Below the pieces are notes generated by a model. It made no database searches and had not been told where the DNA came from. It saw only the letters and a program-made list of their open reading frames with translations. A program made the position numbers and the translations under genes. Below, one piece after another: positions 27,897-36,630 of a stretch of 64,000 nt of DNA (position 1 is the first letter of the stretch; every line of letters starts with the position of its first letter). Source of the DNA: Glaciihabitans sp. (lineage in GTDB: Bacteria > Actinomycetota > Actinomycetes > Actinomycetales > Microbacteriaceae); the NCBI GenBank assembly GCA_025465535.1, contig JAODMY010000072.1, positions 1-64,000 on the forward strand. The letters run 5' to 3'.

Positions 27897-28394
27897 ATGA
27901 TGGTTGATTCACATGACGCGGGTCCGACGGAGCCGTTTACGCCTCCTGTTCCATCGTCGTCACCCACCGACACGACCATGACTTTCACGGCCGGGTTCGC
28001 GGCTCAGGTCGCTTCCGTTGGCGGCGATGTCGCGCCGCAGGAGCACGAGGCCATCGCCGCGCTGCCGTCCGGTTCCGCTCTTCTCGTCGTTCGCCGCGGA
28101 CCGAATGTGGGCGCGCGCTTCCTGCTCGATGCCGATGTCACGACCGTTGGGCGCCATCCGGATGCGGACATCTTCCTTGACGACGTGACCGTGTCCCGTC
28201 GTCACGCCGAGTTTCTTCGCGAAGGCAAGAACTTCCAGGTCAAAGATTTGGGCAGCCTTAATGGCACCTACTTCGACGGCAATCGCATTGACGGTGTTGC
28301 CGCGTTGAGCGATGGCTCAGAGGTGCAGGTCGGAAAGTTTCGATTGACGTTCTATGCATCGCGCGTCGATCTCGCGCACGTGGCAAGCCGCTAG
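27897..28394 (+). CDS. FHA domain protein, GarA/OdhI-like
   Basis: FHA core NVGARFLLDADVTTVGRHPDADIFLDDVTVSRRHAEF, SLNGTYFDGNRID; upstream TDTTMTF resembles the GarA ETTS-type phosphosite. Confidence 0.88.
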   Translation: MMVDSHDAGPTEPFTPPVPSSSPTDTTMTFTAGFAAQVASVGGDVAPQEHEAIAALPSGSALLVVRRGPNVGARFLLDADVTTVGRHPDADIFLDDVTVSRRHAEFLREGKNFQVKDLGSLNGTYFDGNRIDGVAALSDGSEVQVGKFRLTFYASRVDLAHVASR

Positions 28395-29095
28395 TGGCTC
28401 GCGTATCGGCCCAGGCGTCCGTCAAGTCGGAGTCGGGGGGCGCATCCCTGCTCAGTATCGGCCAGGTGCTCGCCCGGCTGAACCCCGAATTCCCTGATCT
28501 GACCCCGTCGAAACTTCGCTTCCTCGAGGAACGCCAACTCATTTCGCCCGCCCGCACCGAGTCCGGCTACCGCAAATTCTCGCCCGCGGACCTCACGCGG
28601 CTCCGCTTCGTGCTCACGATGCAGCGCGACCACTACGTTCCGCTCAAGGTCATTCGCGGCTATCTCGATGAGTTGGATGCCGGTCGCCAGCCGGTACTGC
28701 CCGGGGGATCCACGCAGGCGCCATCCATGCTTTCGGGGGAGCGCAAGTACACGCGAGACGAACTCATCCGTGAGGCCGGCGCGACCGTCATGCTCATGGG
28801 CGACGCCATCACGGCCTCCCTCATTGTGCCGGCAGACGTGTTCGGGGACGAAGCTCTCTCGGTGCTCCGCGCTCTCGTCGAACTGCAGCGCTCGGGCATC
28901 GAGCCGCGTCACCTTCGTGGATTTCGCGGGGCGGCCGAACGCGAGCTCGGCCTCATCGAGAGTGCGCTCATCCCGGTCGCCCGTCGCAAGGACGCCTCGA
29001 GCCGCGCCAAGGCGGCAGAACTGGCCAAGGAGATCGCCGGCCAGCTGGAGATTGTGCGCGGAAGCCTGATCCGCTCCGCGCTTTCGAAGCTTTGA
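28394..29095 (+). CDS. ftsR: MerR family regulator, FtsR (Rv1828)-like
   Basis: LSIGQVLARLNPEFPDLTPSKLRFLEERQLISPARTESGYRKFSPADLTRLRFVLTMQRDHYVPLKVIRGYLDELD; adjacent to FHA gene as in other actinobacteria. Confidence 0.85.
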   Translation: MARVSAQASVKSESGGASLLSIGQVLARLNPEFPDLTPSKLRFLEERQLISPARTESGYRKFSPADLTRLRFVLTMQRDHYVPLKVIRGYLDELDAGRQPVLPGGSTQAPSMLSGERKYTRDELIREAGATVMLMGDAITASLIVPADVFGDEALSVLRALVELQRSGIEPRHLRGFRGAAERELGLIESALIPVARRKDASSRAKAAELAKEIAGQLEIVRGSLIRSALSKL

Positions 29096-29268
29096 TGGCG
29101 GATCTCCTGGTCCCCATTTTCGACACGCCGCCGATTTTTCGACGAATGTCGTTGATCGAGATTGATCACGTGGGTAGCGTTAGGTTTAGCAAAACCGTCA
29201 ACGTCAACTTCAAGCTGAAGGCTAGACATTGATGCGTTTGCACATCTGTTATATGAGAGGCACGAGCC

Positions 29269-29823
29269 ATGAGTGAGAGCGAAGTCAGCCGTAGTGAGGG
29301 TTCCCGCTACGACCTGGGCCTGCTCTTTACCGACGGGATGCCCGATCTCGACGACACCGCGGGTTATCGCGGCGCAATCGCGGCACGTGCCGCCGGTATC
29401 AGCTACCGCCAGCTTGACTACTGGGCCCGCACGCAGCTGGTCGAGCCGACCGTGCGTGGCGCGGCAGGATCCGGATCCCAGCGACTCTACGGATTCCGCG
29501 ACATCCTCGTCCTCAAGCTCGTCAAGAGACTTCTCGACACCGGCATCTCGCTTCAGCAGATCCGGACCGCCGTCAATCAGCTTCGTGAGGCCGGCGTCAG
29601 CGACCTGGCCCAGACCACGCTCATGAGCGATGGCGCGAGCGTCTACCTCTGCACAACCAATGATGAAGTCATCGACCTCGTCAACCGCGGCCAGGGTGTC
29701 TTCGGTATTGCGGTCGGTAAGGTGCTCCGCGAGGTGGAGACCAGCCTCGTTGAGCTCGACTCGATCAAGGGCGAAGATCCGGCCGACGAGCTCGCCCAGC
29801 GCAGGGCCGTTCGCGCAAGCTAG
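29269..29823 (+). CDS. MerR family regulator (Rv1830/HspR-like)
   Basis: AAGISYRQLDYWARTQLVEPTVRGAAGSGSQRLYGFRDILVLKLVKRLLDTGISLQQIRTAV. Confidence 0.88.
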   Translation: MSESEVSRSEGSRYDLGLLFTDGMPDLDDTAGYRGAIAARAAGISYRQLDYWARTQLVEPTVRGAAGSGSQRLYGFRDILVLKLVKRLLDTGISLQQIRTAVNQLREAGVSDLAQTTLMSDGASVYLCTTNDEVIDLVNRGQGVFGIAVGKVLREVETSLVELDSIKGEDPADELAQRRAVRAS

Positions 29824-29884
29824 TTCTGCGGGTCTCCCCGCATCCGGCCAGCGATTCGCCGAGATGGGTCAACGCGGACAAGAT

Positions 29885-29902
29885 GGGCGTCCGCGGACGC
29901 CC
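29885..29902. terminator. bidirectional hairpin GGGCGTCCG|CGGACGCCC between convergent genes
   Basis: 18-bp perfect palindrome nested inside GGTCAA...TTGACC. Confidence 0.45.
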
Positions 29903-29955
29903 CAATTGACCGCATTGGCCCAAATTAGCGCCGCGCGACCAGCGCAGCGGCCTAA

Positions 29956-30753
29956 TTACGCGAACTCGCCGAGCTTGGCGGTGCGCATGACGCGCTCGAG
30001 CAGCTGATCGAAGTTGCGCGCCATTTCCTGCGCGCTCTCGCCTGGCCAGACGTGCAGCGGCTTGGCCGCGCCCTGTGCCTGCTGCAGCGAGGTCCGCTCA
30101 GGAAGTTGCGGGGAGAGCACGAGCGGTCCGAACATGTCGCGCAGCTCTTTGATCCGGAACTGGTGTTCAAGCGACTGGACGCGCGCACGGTTCACGATAA
30201 TGCCGAGCGGCTGAAGCCGGGGCGAGAGTCCGCGACGGATCTCTTCGATGGCTCGCAGCGCGCGGTCGGCCGCCGCGACGGAGAACAGGCCGGGCTCGGT
30301 CACGACGGTTACCCGGTCGCTTGCCGCCCAGGCGGTGCGGGTCAGGGCATTCAGCGACGGTGCGCAGTCGACGAGCACGAGGTCATAGTCGGCCTCGACA
30401 TTCGCGAGAGCCTCCTCGAGCTTCCAAATGTCGCGGATGCTCGGGTGTGGTCCGTCGAAATTGATGGCGGAAGGGGATCCGATCATCACGTCGATCTTGC
30501 CGGAGCGTCCCCTTGTCCAGCCGCTGGAGGTGATGGCGGCGCGAACGATCTTCTCCTTGGGGGAGGCGAGAACATCGGCCACATTCAGGTGACCGGCGAC
30601 ATTGATGTCCATACCGGTCGAGACATCCGACTGCGGGTCGAGATCGACGACGAGGGTGCGCAGGCCCTTGGCAAAAGCGGCTGAGGCCAGCCCGAGCGTC
30701 ACTGTGGTCTTTCCCACGCCCCCCTTGAGGGAGCTGACGCTGAGTACATGCAC
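29956..30753 (-). CDS. ParA family ATPase
   Basis: SLKGGVGKTTVTLGLASAAF Walker A, VVDLDPQSDVS, LVLVDCAPSLN. ORF extends to 30774; GTG 30753 also plausible. Confidence 0.88.
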   Translation of the reverse strand: MHVLSVSSLKGGVGKTTVTLGLASAAFAKGLRTLVVDLDPQSDVSTGMDINVAGHLNVADVLASPKEKIVRAAITSSGWTRGRSGKIDVMIGSPSAINFDGPHPSIRDIWKLEEALANVEADYDLVLVDCAPSLNALTRTAWAASDRVTVVTEPGLFSVAAADRALRAIEEIRRGLSPRLQPLGIIVNRARVQSLEHQFRIKELRDMFGPLVLSPQLPERTSLQQAQGAAKPLHVWPGESAQEMARNFDQLLERVMRTAKLGEFA

Positions 30754-30873
30754 GAGTAACGACGATACCTTCACTAGTCTTAAGAAACCTAAATGAACAC
30801 GCTTCGAATGACGCTGTCGGCATGTCGCGTAGTTGAGTCCACTTTAGGATTGGCCCAGTTGTGAAAGGACCAC

Positions 30874-33800
30874 ATGTTCAAGAAGATCCTGGTTGCTAAC
30901 CGCGGTGAAATTGCCATCCGCGCGTTCCGTGCGGCGTTCGAACTCGGGGCCGCCACGGTCGCCGTTTTCCCGTACGAAGACCGCAATTCCATGCATCGGC
31001 TGAAGGCGGATGAGGCCTACCAGATCGGTGACAAGGGTCATCCGGTTCGGGCCTATCTTGACGTCGCGGAGATCATCCGGGTGGCCAGGGAATCCGGCGC
31101 GGACGCGATTTATCCCGGCTACGGATTTCTCTCAGAAAACCCGGATCTTGCCCAGGCCGCTGCCGACGCCGGCATCACCTTCATCGGCCCGCCGACCCGC
31201 GTTCTCGAAATGGCCGGCAACAAGGTCACCGCAAAGGAGCACGCGATCGAGGCGGGCGTTCCTGTCCTGAAGTCGACTCCGGCATCCCGCGACATCGACG
31301 AACTTCTGGGCGGCGCGGACGCGATCGGGTTCCCGATCTTCGCCAAGGCAGTCGCGGGCGGTGGCGGCCGGGGGATGCGCCGGGTTGAGAAGAAGGAAGA
31401 TCTTCGCGAGGCGCTCGAGGCCGCAATGCGAGAGGCCGACAGCGCGTTCGGCGACCCGACAATGTTCCTAGAGCAGGCGGTTGTCCGACCGCGCCACATC
31501 GAGGTCCAGATCCTCGCTGATGCGACGGGGGAGACCGTCCATCTTTTCGAGCGCGACTGCTCTGTACAGCGACGTCACCAGAAGGTCATCGAGATCGCTC
31601 CGGCGCCGAACCTCGACGAAGACATCCGCCAGGCGATGTACCGCGATGCGATCGCGTTCGCGCGCTCCATCAACTACGAGAACGCGGGAACCGTCGAGTT
31701 CCTGCTCGATACCGTGGGGGAGCGCAAGGGCAAGCACTTCTTCATCGAGATGAATCCGCGCATCCAGGTCGAGCACACGGTGACCGAGGAGGTCACCGAC
31801 GTCGACCTGGTCCAGTCCCAGATGCGGATCGCGGCCGGGCAGTCCCTCGAGCAGCTCGGGCTCCAGCAGAAAGACCTGCGCCTGCGTGGCGCAGCTCTGC
31901 AGTGCCGCATCACCACCGAGGATCCGGCCGCGGGATTCCGCCCGGACACGGGCAAGATCACGACGTACCGTTCGCCCGGCGGCGCCGGGATCCGTTTGGA
32001 CGGCGGGACCATCAACGCGGGCGCCCAGATTTCTCCGCACTTCGATTCGATGCTCGTGAAGATGACCTGCCGCGGCCGCGACTTCACCGCGGCGGTCACT
32101 CGGGCCAAGCGCGGGCTTGCCGAGTTCCGCCTGCGCGGGGTGACGACGAACATCCCGTTCCTGCAGGCTGTGCTGGATGATCCGGACTTCGCGGCGGGAG
32201 ATCTGAGCACGTCGTTCATCGAGGAACGGCCGTGGTTGGTGCGTGGCCACCAGTCGAAGGATCGTGGCACGAAGATCGTGAACTGGCTCGCCGACATGAC
32301 GGTCAACCAGCCGAACGGCAGCGGTGAGGGCATCATCAACCCGGCGCTGAAGCTCCCGGATATCGACCTTGACTCGCCGGCCCCGGCGGGTTCTCGGCAG
32401 AAGTTGCTCGAGCTCGGACCGGTCGGTTTTGCAGCCGCGCTTCGTGCGCAGACCGCCCTTGCCGTGACCGAGACAACGATGCGCGACGCCCACCAGTCGC
32501 TGCTGGCGACCCGCGTGCGCACCCGCGACCTCGTCGCCGTCGCTCCGTACGTTGCCCGGCTCACACCGGAACTCCTTTCGGTCGAGGCATGGGGCGGCGC
32601 GACCTACGATGTGGCGCTGCGTTTCCTCGCCGAGGACCCGTGGGAGCGACTTGCCGCGTTGCGGGAAGCGCTGCCGAACATCAACATCCAGATGCTGCTT
32701 CGCGGTCGAAACACAGTCGGCTACACGCCGTACCCGACCGAGGTGACGGATTCGTTCGTGCGGGAGGCTGCGGCGACCGGCGTTGACATCTTCCGCATCT
32801 TCGACGCGCTCAACGACGTCTCGCAGATGAAGCCGGCCATCGACTCCGTCCTGGCTACTGGAACGACGATCGCCGAAGTCGCGCTCTGCTACACGGCAGA
32901 CCTGCTGGACCCGGACGAGAAGCTGTACACGCTCGACTACTACCTGCGCCTGGCCGAGCAGATCGTCGAGGCCGGTGCGCACATCATCGCCATCAAGGAC
33001 ATGGCGGGCCTCCTTCGGGCCGAGGCCGGCGAGAAGCTCGTGACGGCCCTGCGTTCGCGTTTCGACCTTCCCGTCCACCTCCACACCCACGACACCGCGG
33101 GCGGCCAGCTCGCGACGCTGCTGGCCGCGAGCCGTGCCGGTGCGGATGCGGTGGATGTGGCGAGCGCTCCGATGGCCGGTACCACGAGCCAGCCGTCGGC
33201 ATCCGCCCTCGTCGCGGCGCTCGCCCACACCGAGCGCGACACGGGACTCTCCCTCCAGGCCGTCTCGGACCTCGAGCCATACTGGGAGGCCGTTCGCCAC
33301 GTCTACCGGCCGTTCGAGTCCGGACTGCCGGGTCCGACCGGTCGCGTGTACAAGCACGAGATCCCGGGTGGGCAGCTTTCGAATCTCCGACAGCAGGCCA
33401 TCGCACTGGGGCTCGCCGACCAGTTCGAGAAGATCGAGGACCTGTACGCGGCCGCCAGCCGGATCCTCGGCCGTCCGCCCAAGGTCACCCCGTCGTCCAA
33501 GGTCGTTGGCGATCTGGCGCTGGCGCTTGCCGCGGCGAACGCCGACCCAGACGACTTCGAGCAGAACCCGCAGAAATACGACATCCCCGACTCCGTCATC
33601 GGCTTCATGGCCGGCGAGCTCGGCGACCTGCCAGGGGGATGGCCGGAGCCGTTCCGCAGCAAGGTTCTCGCGGGCAGGAAGGTGAAGATCGGCGTCGAGC
33701 CGGTCAGCGCGGAAGACCTCGCCGACCTCGAGGTCGACGGGACGACCCGGCGACGGACCTTGAACCGACTGTTATTCGCCGGCCCAACGAGGATCTTCGA

Positions 33801-34272
33801 AGAGAATCGCGAGGTTTTCGGCGACCTCTCCGTCATGGACACGACCGACTACCTCTACGGCCTGCAACAGGGCACAGAGCACGTCATCGAGATGAGCAAG
33901 GGCGTCAGCCTCTACATCGGGCTCGAGGCCATCGGTGAGGCCGACGAGAAGGGGATGCGCACCGTCATGACGACTATGAACGGCCAGTTGCGTCCGGTGT
34001 TCGTTCGGGACCGCAAGGTCGACGTGCAGAGCAAGGCGGCCGAGAAAGCCGACCCGACCAGGCCCGGCCATGTAGCCGCGCCGTTCTCCGGTGTCGTCAC
34101 GCTGCAGGTCGAGGAGGGGGCGACCGTGGTCGTCGGACAGCCGGTCGCATCCATCGAGGCGATGAAGATGGAGGCCGCAATCACGTCGCCGGTTGCCGGG
34201 ACCGTGCGTCGTGTCGCGATCCCGAAGACCCAGCAGGTGGATGCCGGAGATCTCATCATCGACGTTGGCTGA
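30874..34272 (+). CDS. pyc: pyruvate carboxylase
   Basis: Biotin carboxylase N-terminus (FKKILVANRGEIAIRAFRAA), carboxyltransferase domain (TMRDAHQSLLATRVRT), C-terminal biotin motif EAMKMEA; 1132 aa. Confidence 0.97.
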   Translation: MFKKILVANRGEIAIRAFRAAFELGAATVAVFPYEDRNSMHRLKADEAYQIGDKGHPVRAYLDVAEIIRVARESGADAIYPGYGFLSENPDLAQAAADAGITFIGPPTRVLEMAGNKVTAKEHAIEAGVPVLKSTPASRDIDELLGGADAIGFPIFAKAVAGGGGRGMRRVEKKEDLREALEAAMREADSAFGDPTMFLEQAVVRPRHIEVQILADATGETVHLFERDCSVQRRHQKVIEIAPAPNLDEDIRQAMYRDAIAFARSINYENAGTVEFLLDTVGERKGKHFFIEMNPRIQVEHTVTEEVTDVDLVQSQMRIAAGQSLEQLGLQQKDLRLRGAALQCRITTEDPAAGFRPDTGKITTYRSPGGAGIRLDGGTINAGAQISPHFDSMLVKMTCRGRDFTAAVTRAKRGLAEFRLRGVTTNIPFLQAVLDDPDFAAGDLSTSFIEERPWLVRGHQSKDRGTKIVNWLADMTVNQPNGSGEGIINPALKLPDIDLDSPAPAGSRQKLLELGPVGFAAALRAQTALAVTETTMRDAHQSLLATRVRTRDLVAVAPYVARLTPELLSVEAWGGATYDVALRFLAEDPWERLAALREALPNINIQMLLRGRNTVGYTPYPTEVTDSFVREAAATGVDIFRIFDALNDVSQMKPAIDSVLATGTTIAEVALCYTADLLDPDEKLYTLDYYLRLAEQIVEAGAHIIAIKDMAGLLRAEAGEKLVTALRSRFDLPVHLHTHDTAGGQLATLLAASRAGADAVDVASAPMAGTTSQPSASALVAALAHTERDTGLSLQAVSDLEPYWEAVRHVYRPFESGLPGPTGRVYKHEIPGGQLSNLRQQAIALGLADQFEKIEDLYAAASRILGRPPKVTPSSKVVGDLALALAAANADPDDFEQNPQKYDIPDSVIGFMAGELGDLPGGWPEPFRSKVLAGRKVKIGVEPVSAEDLADLEVDGTTRRRTLNRLLFAGPTRIFEENREVFGDLSVMDTTDYLYGLQQGTEHVIEMSKGVSLYIGLEAIGEADEKGMRTVMTTMNGQLRPVFVRDRKVDVQSKAAEKADPTRPGHVAAPFSGVVTLQVEEGATVVVGQPVASIEAMKMEAAITSPVAGTVRRVAIPKTQQVDAGDLIIDVG

Positions 34273-34348
34273 AGACGAGTCCCAACCCCGCCTCGGCCTG
34301 ATTGGTACGCTTGATAGCCGAACTAACAGGGAAGGGTAGGCGATTCTC

Positions 34349-35617
34349 GTGACGCAACGAAACCTCACGCAGCGCAAGAAGGCTGCCTCGTCGAGCCAAT
34401 TGATCGACCCCGAGACCATGAACATCAACATCGACCTGCCGGCGACGGTGCACACGGCCCCCGAGGACGAGGTCGCACTCGCGATCGACGAGACCGCGGT
34501 GAGCCCGGGCCTCGTGGATGTCGGTCTCCAGGGGACGACCTCGATTTCCGTGGTCGCGACCGCGGTTCCGGCTGCGGTCGTGCCCGAGCCAGAGGAGCCG
34601 GTCATCTCTCCGCTTCCCACGCACGATGCGCCCCCGCGGCGGGATCGCCAGCGTGGGGTGCCGTCGACTGGCTCGGAGTCTGCATCAATGCTTACGGCCG
34701 AGCGATTGATCCACACCCGCCGCAGGCGTCGTCCTGCGCCGGAGGGGGCCTGGCCGCGCCTGGTCTTCAACACCAGTCTTCATCTCGTCAACATCGGTGA
34801 TTCGCGCCGGGTGCGGGAGCGCAAGGCCGTCGATGCCCGCATCGAGAAGGCGTTCGAGGGCGGTACTCGTTTCGTGCCCGTCCTTACCCGAAAGGGTGGA
34901 GTCGGCAAGACCACCGTCACCACGCTGCTCGGAATGGCGCTGTCGACCGTTCGCGAGGATCGGATCATCGCGATCGACGCCAACCCGGATCGTGGCACGC
35001 TCGCCGAACGCATCGACAAGCCGTCATCCTCAACGGTGCGAGACGTCGTGATGCATGCCCCATCCATCTCGAGTGTCACCGACTTCACCGAACTCGTCTC
35101 GCGTGACGCGACGCGGCTCGACGTTCTCGCGTCCGACACGGACCCGCACCTCTCTGAGGCCTTCGACGAAGACGACTACAACGTGGTCGCTGACCAGGTC
35201 GCGCGCTACTACTCGATCGCGCTGACCGACTGCGGAACTGGCATCGTGCACTCGGTCATGCGAGCGACCCTGAGGCGGGCAGACTCCATCGTCATCGTGT
35301 CTGGCGGCAGCGTGGATGAGGCTCGCCTCGCGTCGGAGACCCTCACCTGGCTCGAGTCGAACGGCTACGGCGAGCTGGTGAGCAACGCGATCGTGGCGAT
35401 CAACACCGCGACCCATGGCACCAACCTGGTCAAGCTTGATGAGATCGAGGCGCACTTCGTGTCCCGTGTCCGGGCCGTTGTGAAGATCCCGTACGACCCG
35501 CAGCTCGCAACCGGCTCCGTGGTGAGCTATCGCGACCTCAAACCACTGACCAGGGAGTCAGCGCGCGAACTCGCAGCGCTCGTCGTCGACGGCCTCCCCG
35601 CACGACGGGATGCCTAA
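34349..35617 (+). CDS. MinD/ParA-like ATPase (EspI-like)
   Basis: TRKGGVGKTTVTTLLGMALSTVREDRIIAIDANPDRGTLAERI with a long low-complexity N-terminal region. Confidence 0.8.
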   Translation: MTQRNLTQRKKAASSSQLIDPETMNINIDLPATVHTAPEDEVALAIDETAVSPGLVDVGLQGTTSISVVATAVPAAVVPEPEEPVISPLPTHDAPPRRDRQRGVPSTGSESASMLTAERLIHTRRRRRPAPEGAWPRLVFNTSLHLVNIGDSRRVRERKAVDARIEKAFEGGTRFVPVLTRKGGVGKTTVTTLLGMALSTVREDRIIAIDANPDRGTLAERIDKPSSSTVRDVVMHAPSISSVTDFTELVSRDATRLDVLASDTDPHLSEAFDEDDYNVVADQVARYYSIALTDCGTGIVHSVMRATLRRADSIVIVSGGSVDEARLASETLTWLESNGYGELVSNAIVAINTATHGTNLVKLDEIEAHFVSRVRAVVKIPYDPQLATGSVVSYRDLKPLTRESARELAALVVDGLPARRDA

Positions 35618-35620
35618 GGC

Positions 35621-36112
35621 ATGACAGAACGACAGATCAGGCTTTTCGGCGACCCCGTTCTCCGATCGGCCTGCGATCCGATCGTGCCGGGCAACAAGCA
35701 CGTGCGCGAGCTCGTGGATGACCTGCTTGAGACCGTCGCGGTCCCGGGTCGTGCGGGGCTGGCAGCCAACCAGATCGGCATTGCGCTTCGCGCATTCAGC
35801 TACAACATCGACGGCGACATCGGCTACATCCTCAATCCGGTAATCGCCGAAGTCAGTGGAGAACCGGAGACGGTCGACGAGGGCTGCCTCTCGGTTCCCG
35901 GTTTCTTTTTTCCCCGGAAGCGGTATCCCTACGCCCGTGTCACGGGCATTGACCTTGACGGCAACGAGATCGAGATCAGTGGCGAGGGCATCATGGCGCA
36001 GGCGCTCCAACACGAGACCGATCACCTCGACGGACACCTCTACATCGAGGGCCTTGAGCAAGACGTGAAAAAGGATGCCATGCGCCAAATCCGCCAGGCG
36101 TCCTGGTACTGA
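35621..36112 (+). CDS. def: peptide deformylase
   Basis: [32 protein letters not shown] motifs. Confidence 0.95.
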   Translation: MTERQIRLFGDPVLRSACDPIVPGNKHVRELVDDLLETVAVPGRAGLAANQIGIALRAFSYNIDGDIGYILNPVIAEVSGEPETVDEGCLSVPGFFFPRKRYPYARVTGIDLDGNEIEISGEGIMAQALQHETDHLDGHLYIEGLEQDVKKDAMRQIRQASWY

Positions 36113-36177
36113 GCGACTTCACCCGGAAGCTGGTCAAGTCGGGCGGGCCCACGCCGAACCGCTGAGCCGGGAGTCGA

Positions 36178-36509
36178 GATGGCACTTGTTGTCGCCCCGG
36201 GAGTGCCGTGCCGACAAGTTGCGTCAAACTCGTCGGCGGGCGGCCTACTGACCGCTAAACCGGCTGTCGGGATGACGCTCCTTGTCGCCCCGGGAGTGCT
36301 GTGCCGACAAGATGCGTCAAATTGGTCGGCGGTCAGCCCGCTGACCGCTAAACCGGCTGTCGGGATGACGCTCGTTGTCGCCCCGGGAGTGGCGTGCCGA
36401 CAAGTTGCGTCAAATTGGTCGGCGGGCGGCCCGCTGACCGCTAAACCGGCTGTCGAGATGACGCTCGTTGTCGCCCCGGGAGTGGCGTGCCGACAAGTTG
36501 CGTCAACTG
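36178..36509. repeat. 93-bp tandem repeat, 3 full plus partial fourth unit
   Basis: Units start at 36178, 36271, 36364 and 36457; each has TTGTCG...CGACAA arms and CCCCGGGAGTG. Confidence 0.9.
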
Positions 36510-36587
36510 GGCAGCGGTCACCGGTCTGCGGTCAGCGGTCACCTGTCTGCGGTCTGCGGTCACCGGGCAGCGGTCTGCGGTCTGCGA
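36510..36587. repeat. degenerate GCGGTCT/GCGGTCA heptamer-like low-complexity tract
   Basis: gcagcggtcaccggtctgcggtcagcggtcacctgtctgcggtctgcggtcaccggg... follows the 93-bp repeats. Confidence 0.75.
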
Positions 36588-36630
36588 AAGCGAAAGCGAT
36601 GGTCAACGGCGCTGCTCGACGCGGCGTCGG

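Noticed and set aside
31468-33357. 629-aa minus-strand ORF
   Set aside because: Antisense shadow of pyc in high-GC DNA; Arg/Glu/Asp/His-rich with no recognisable domain.
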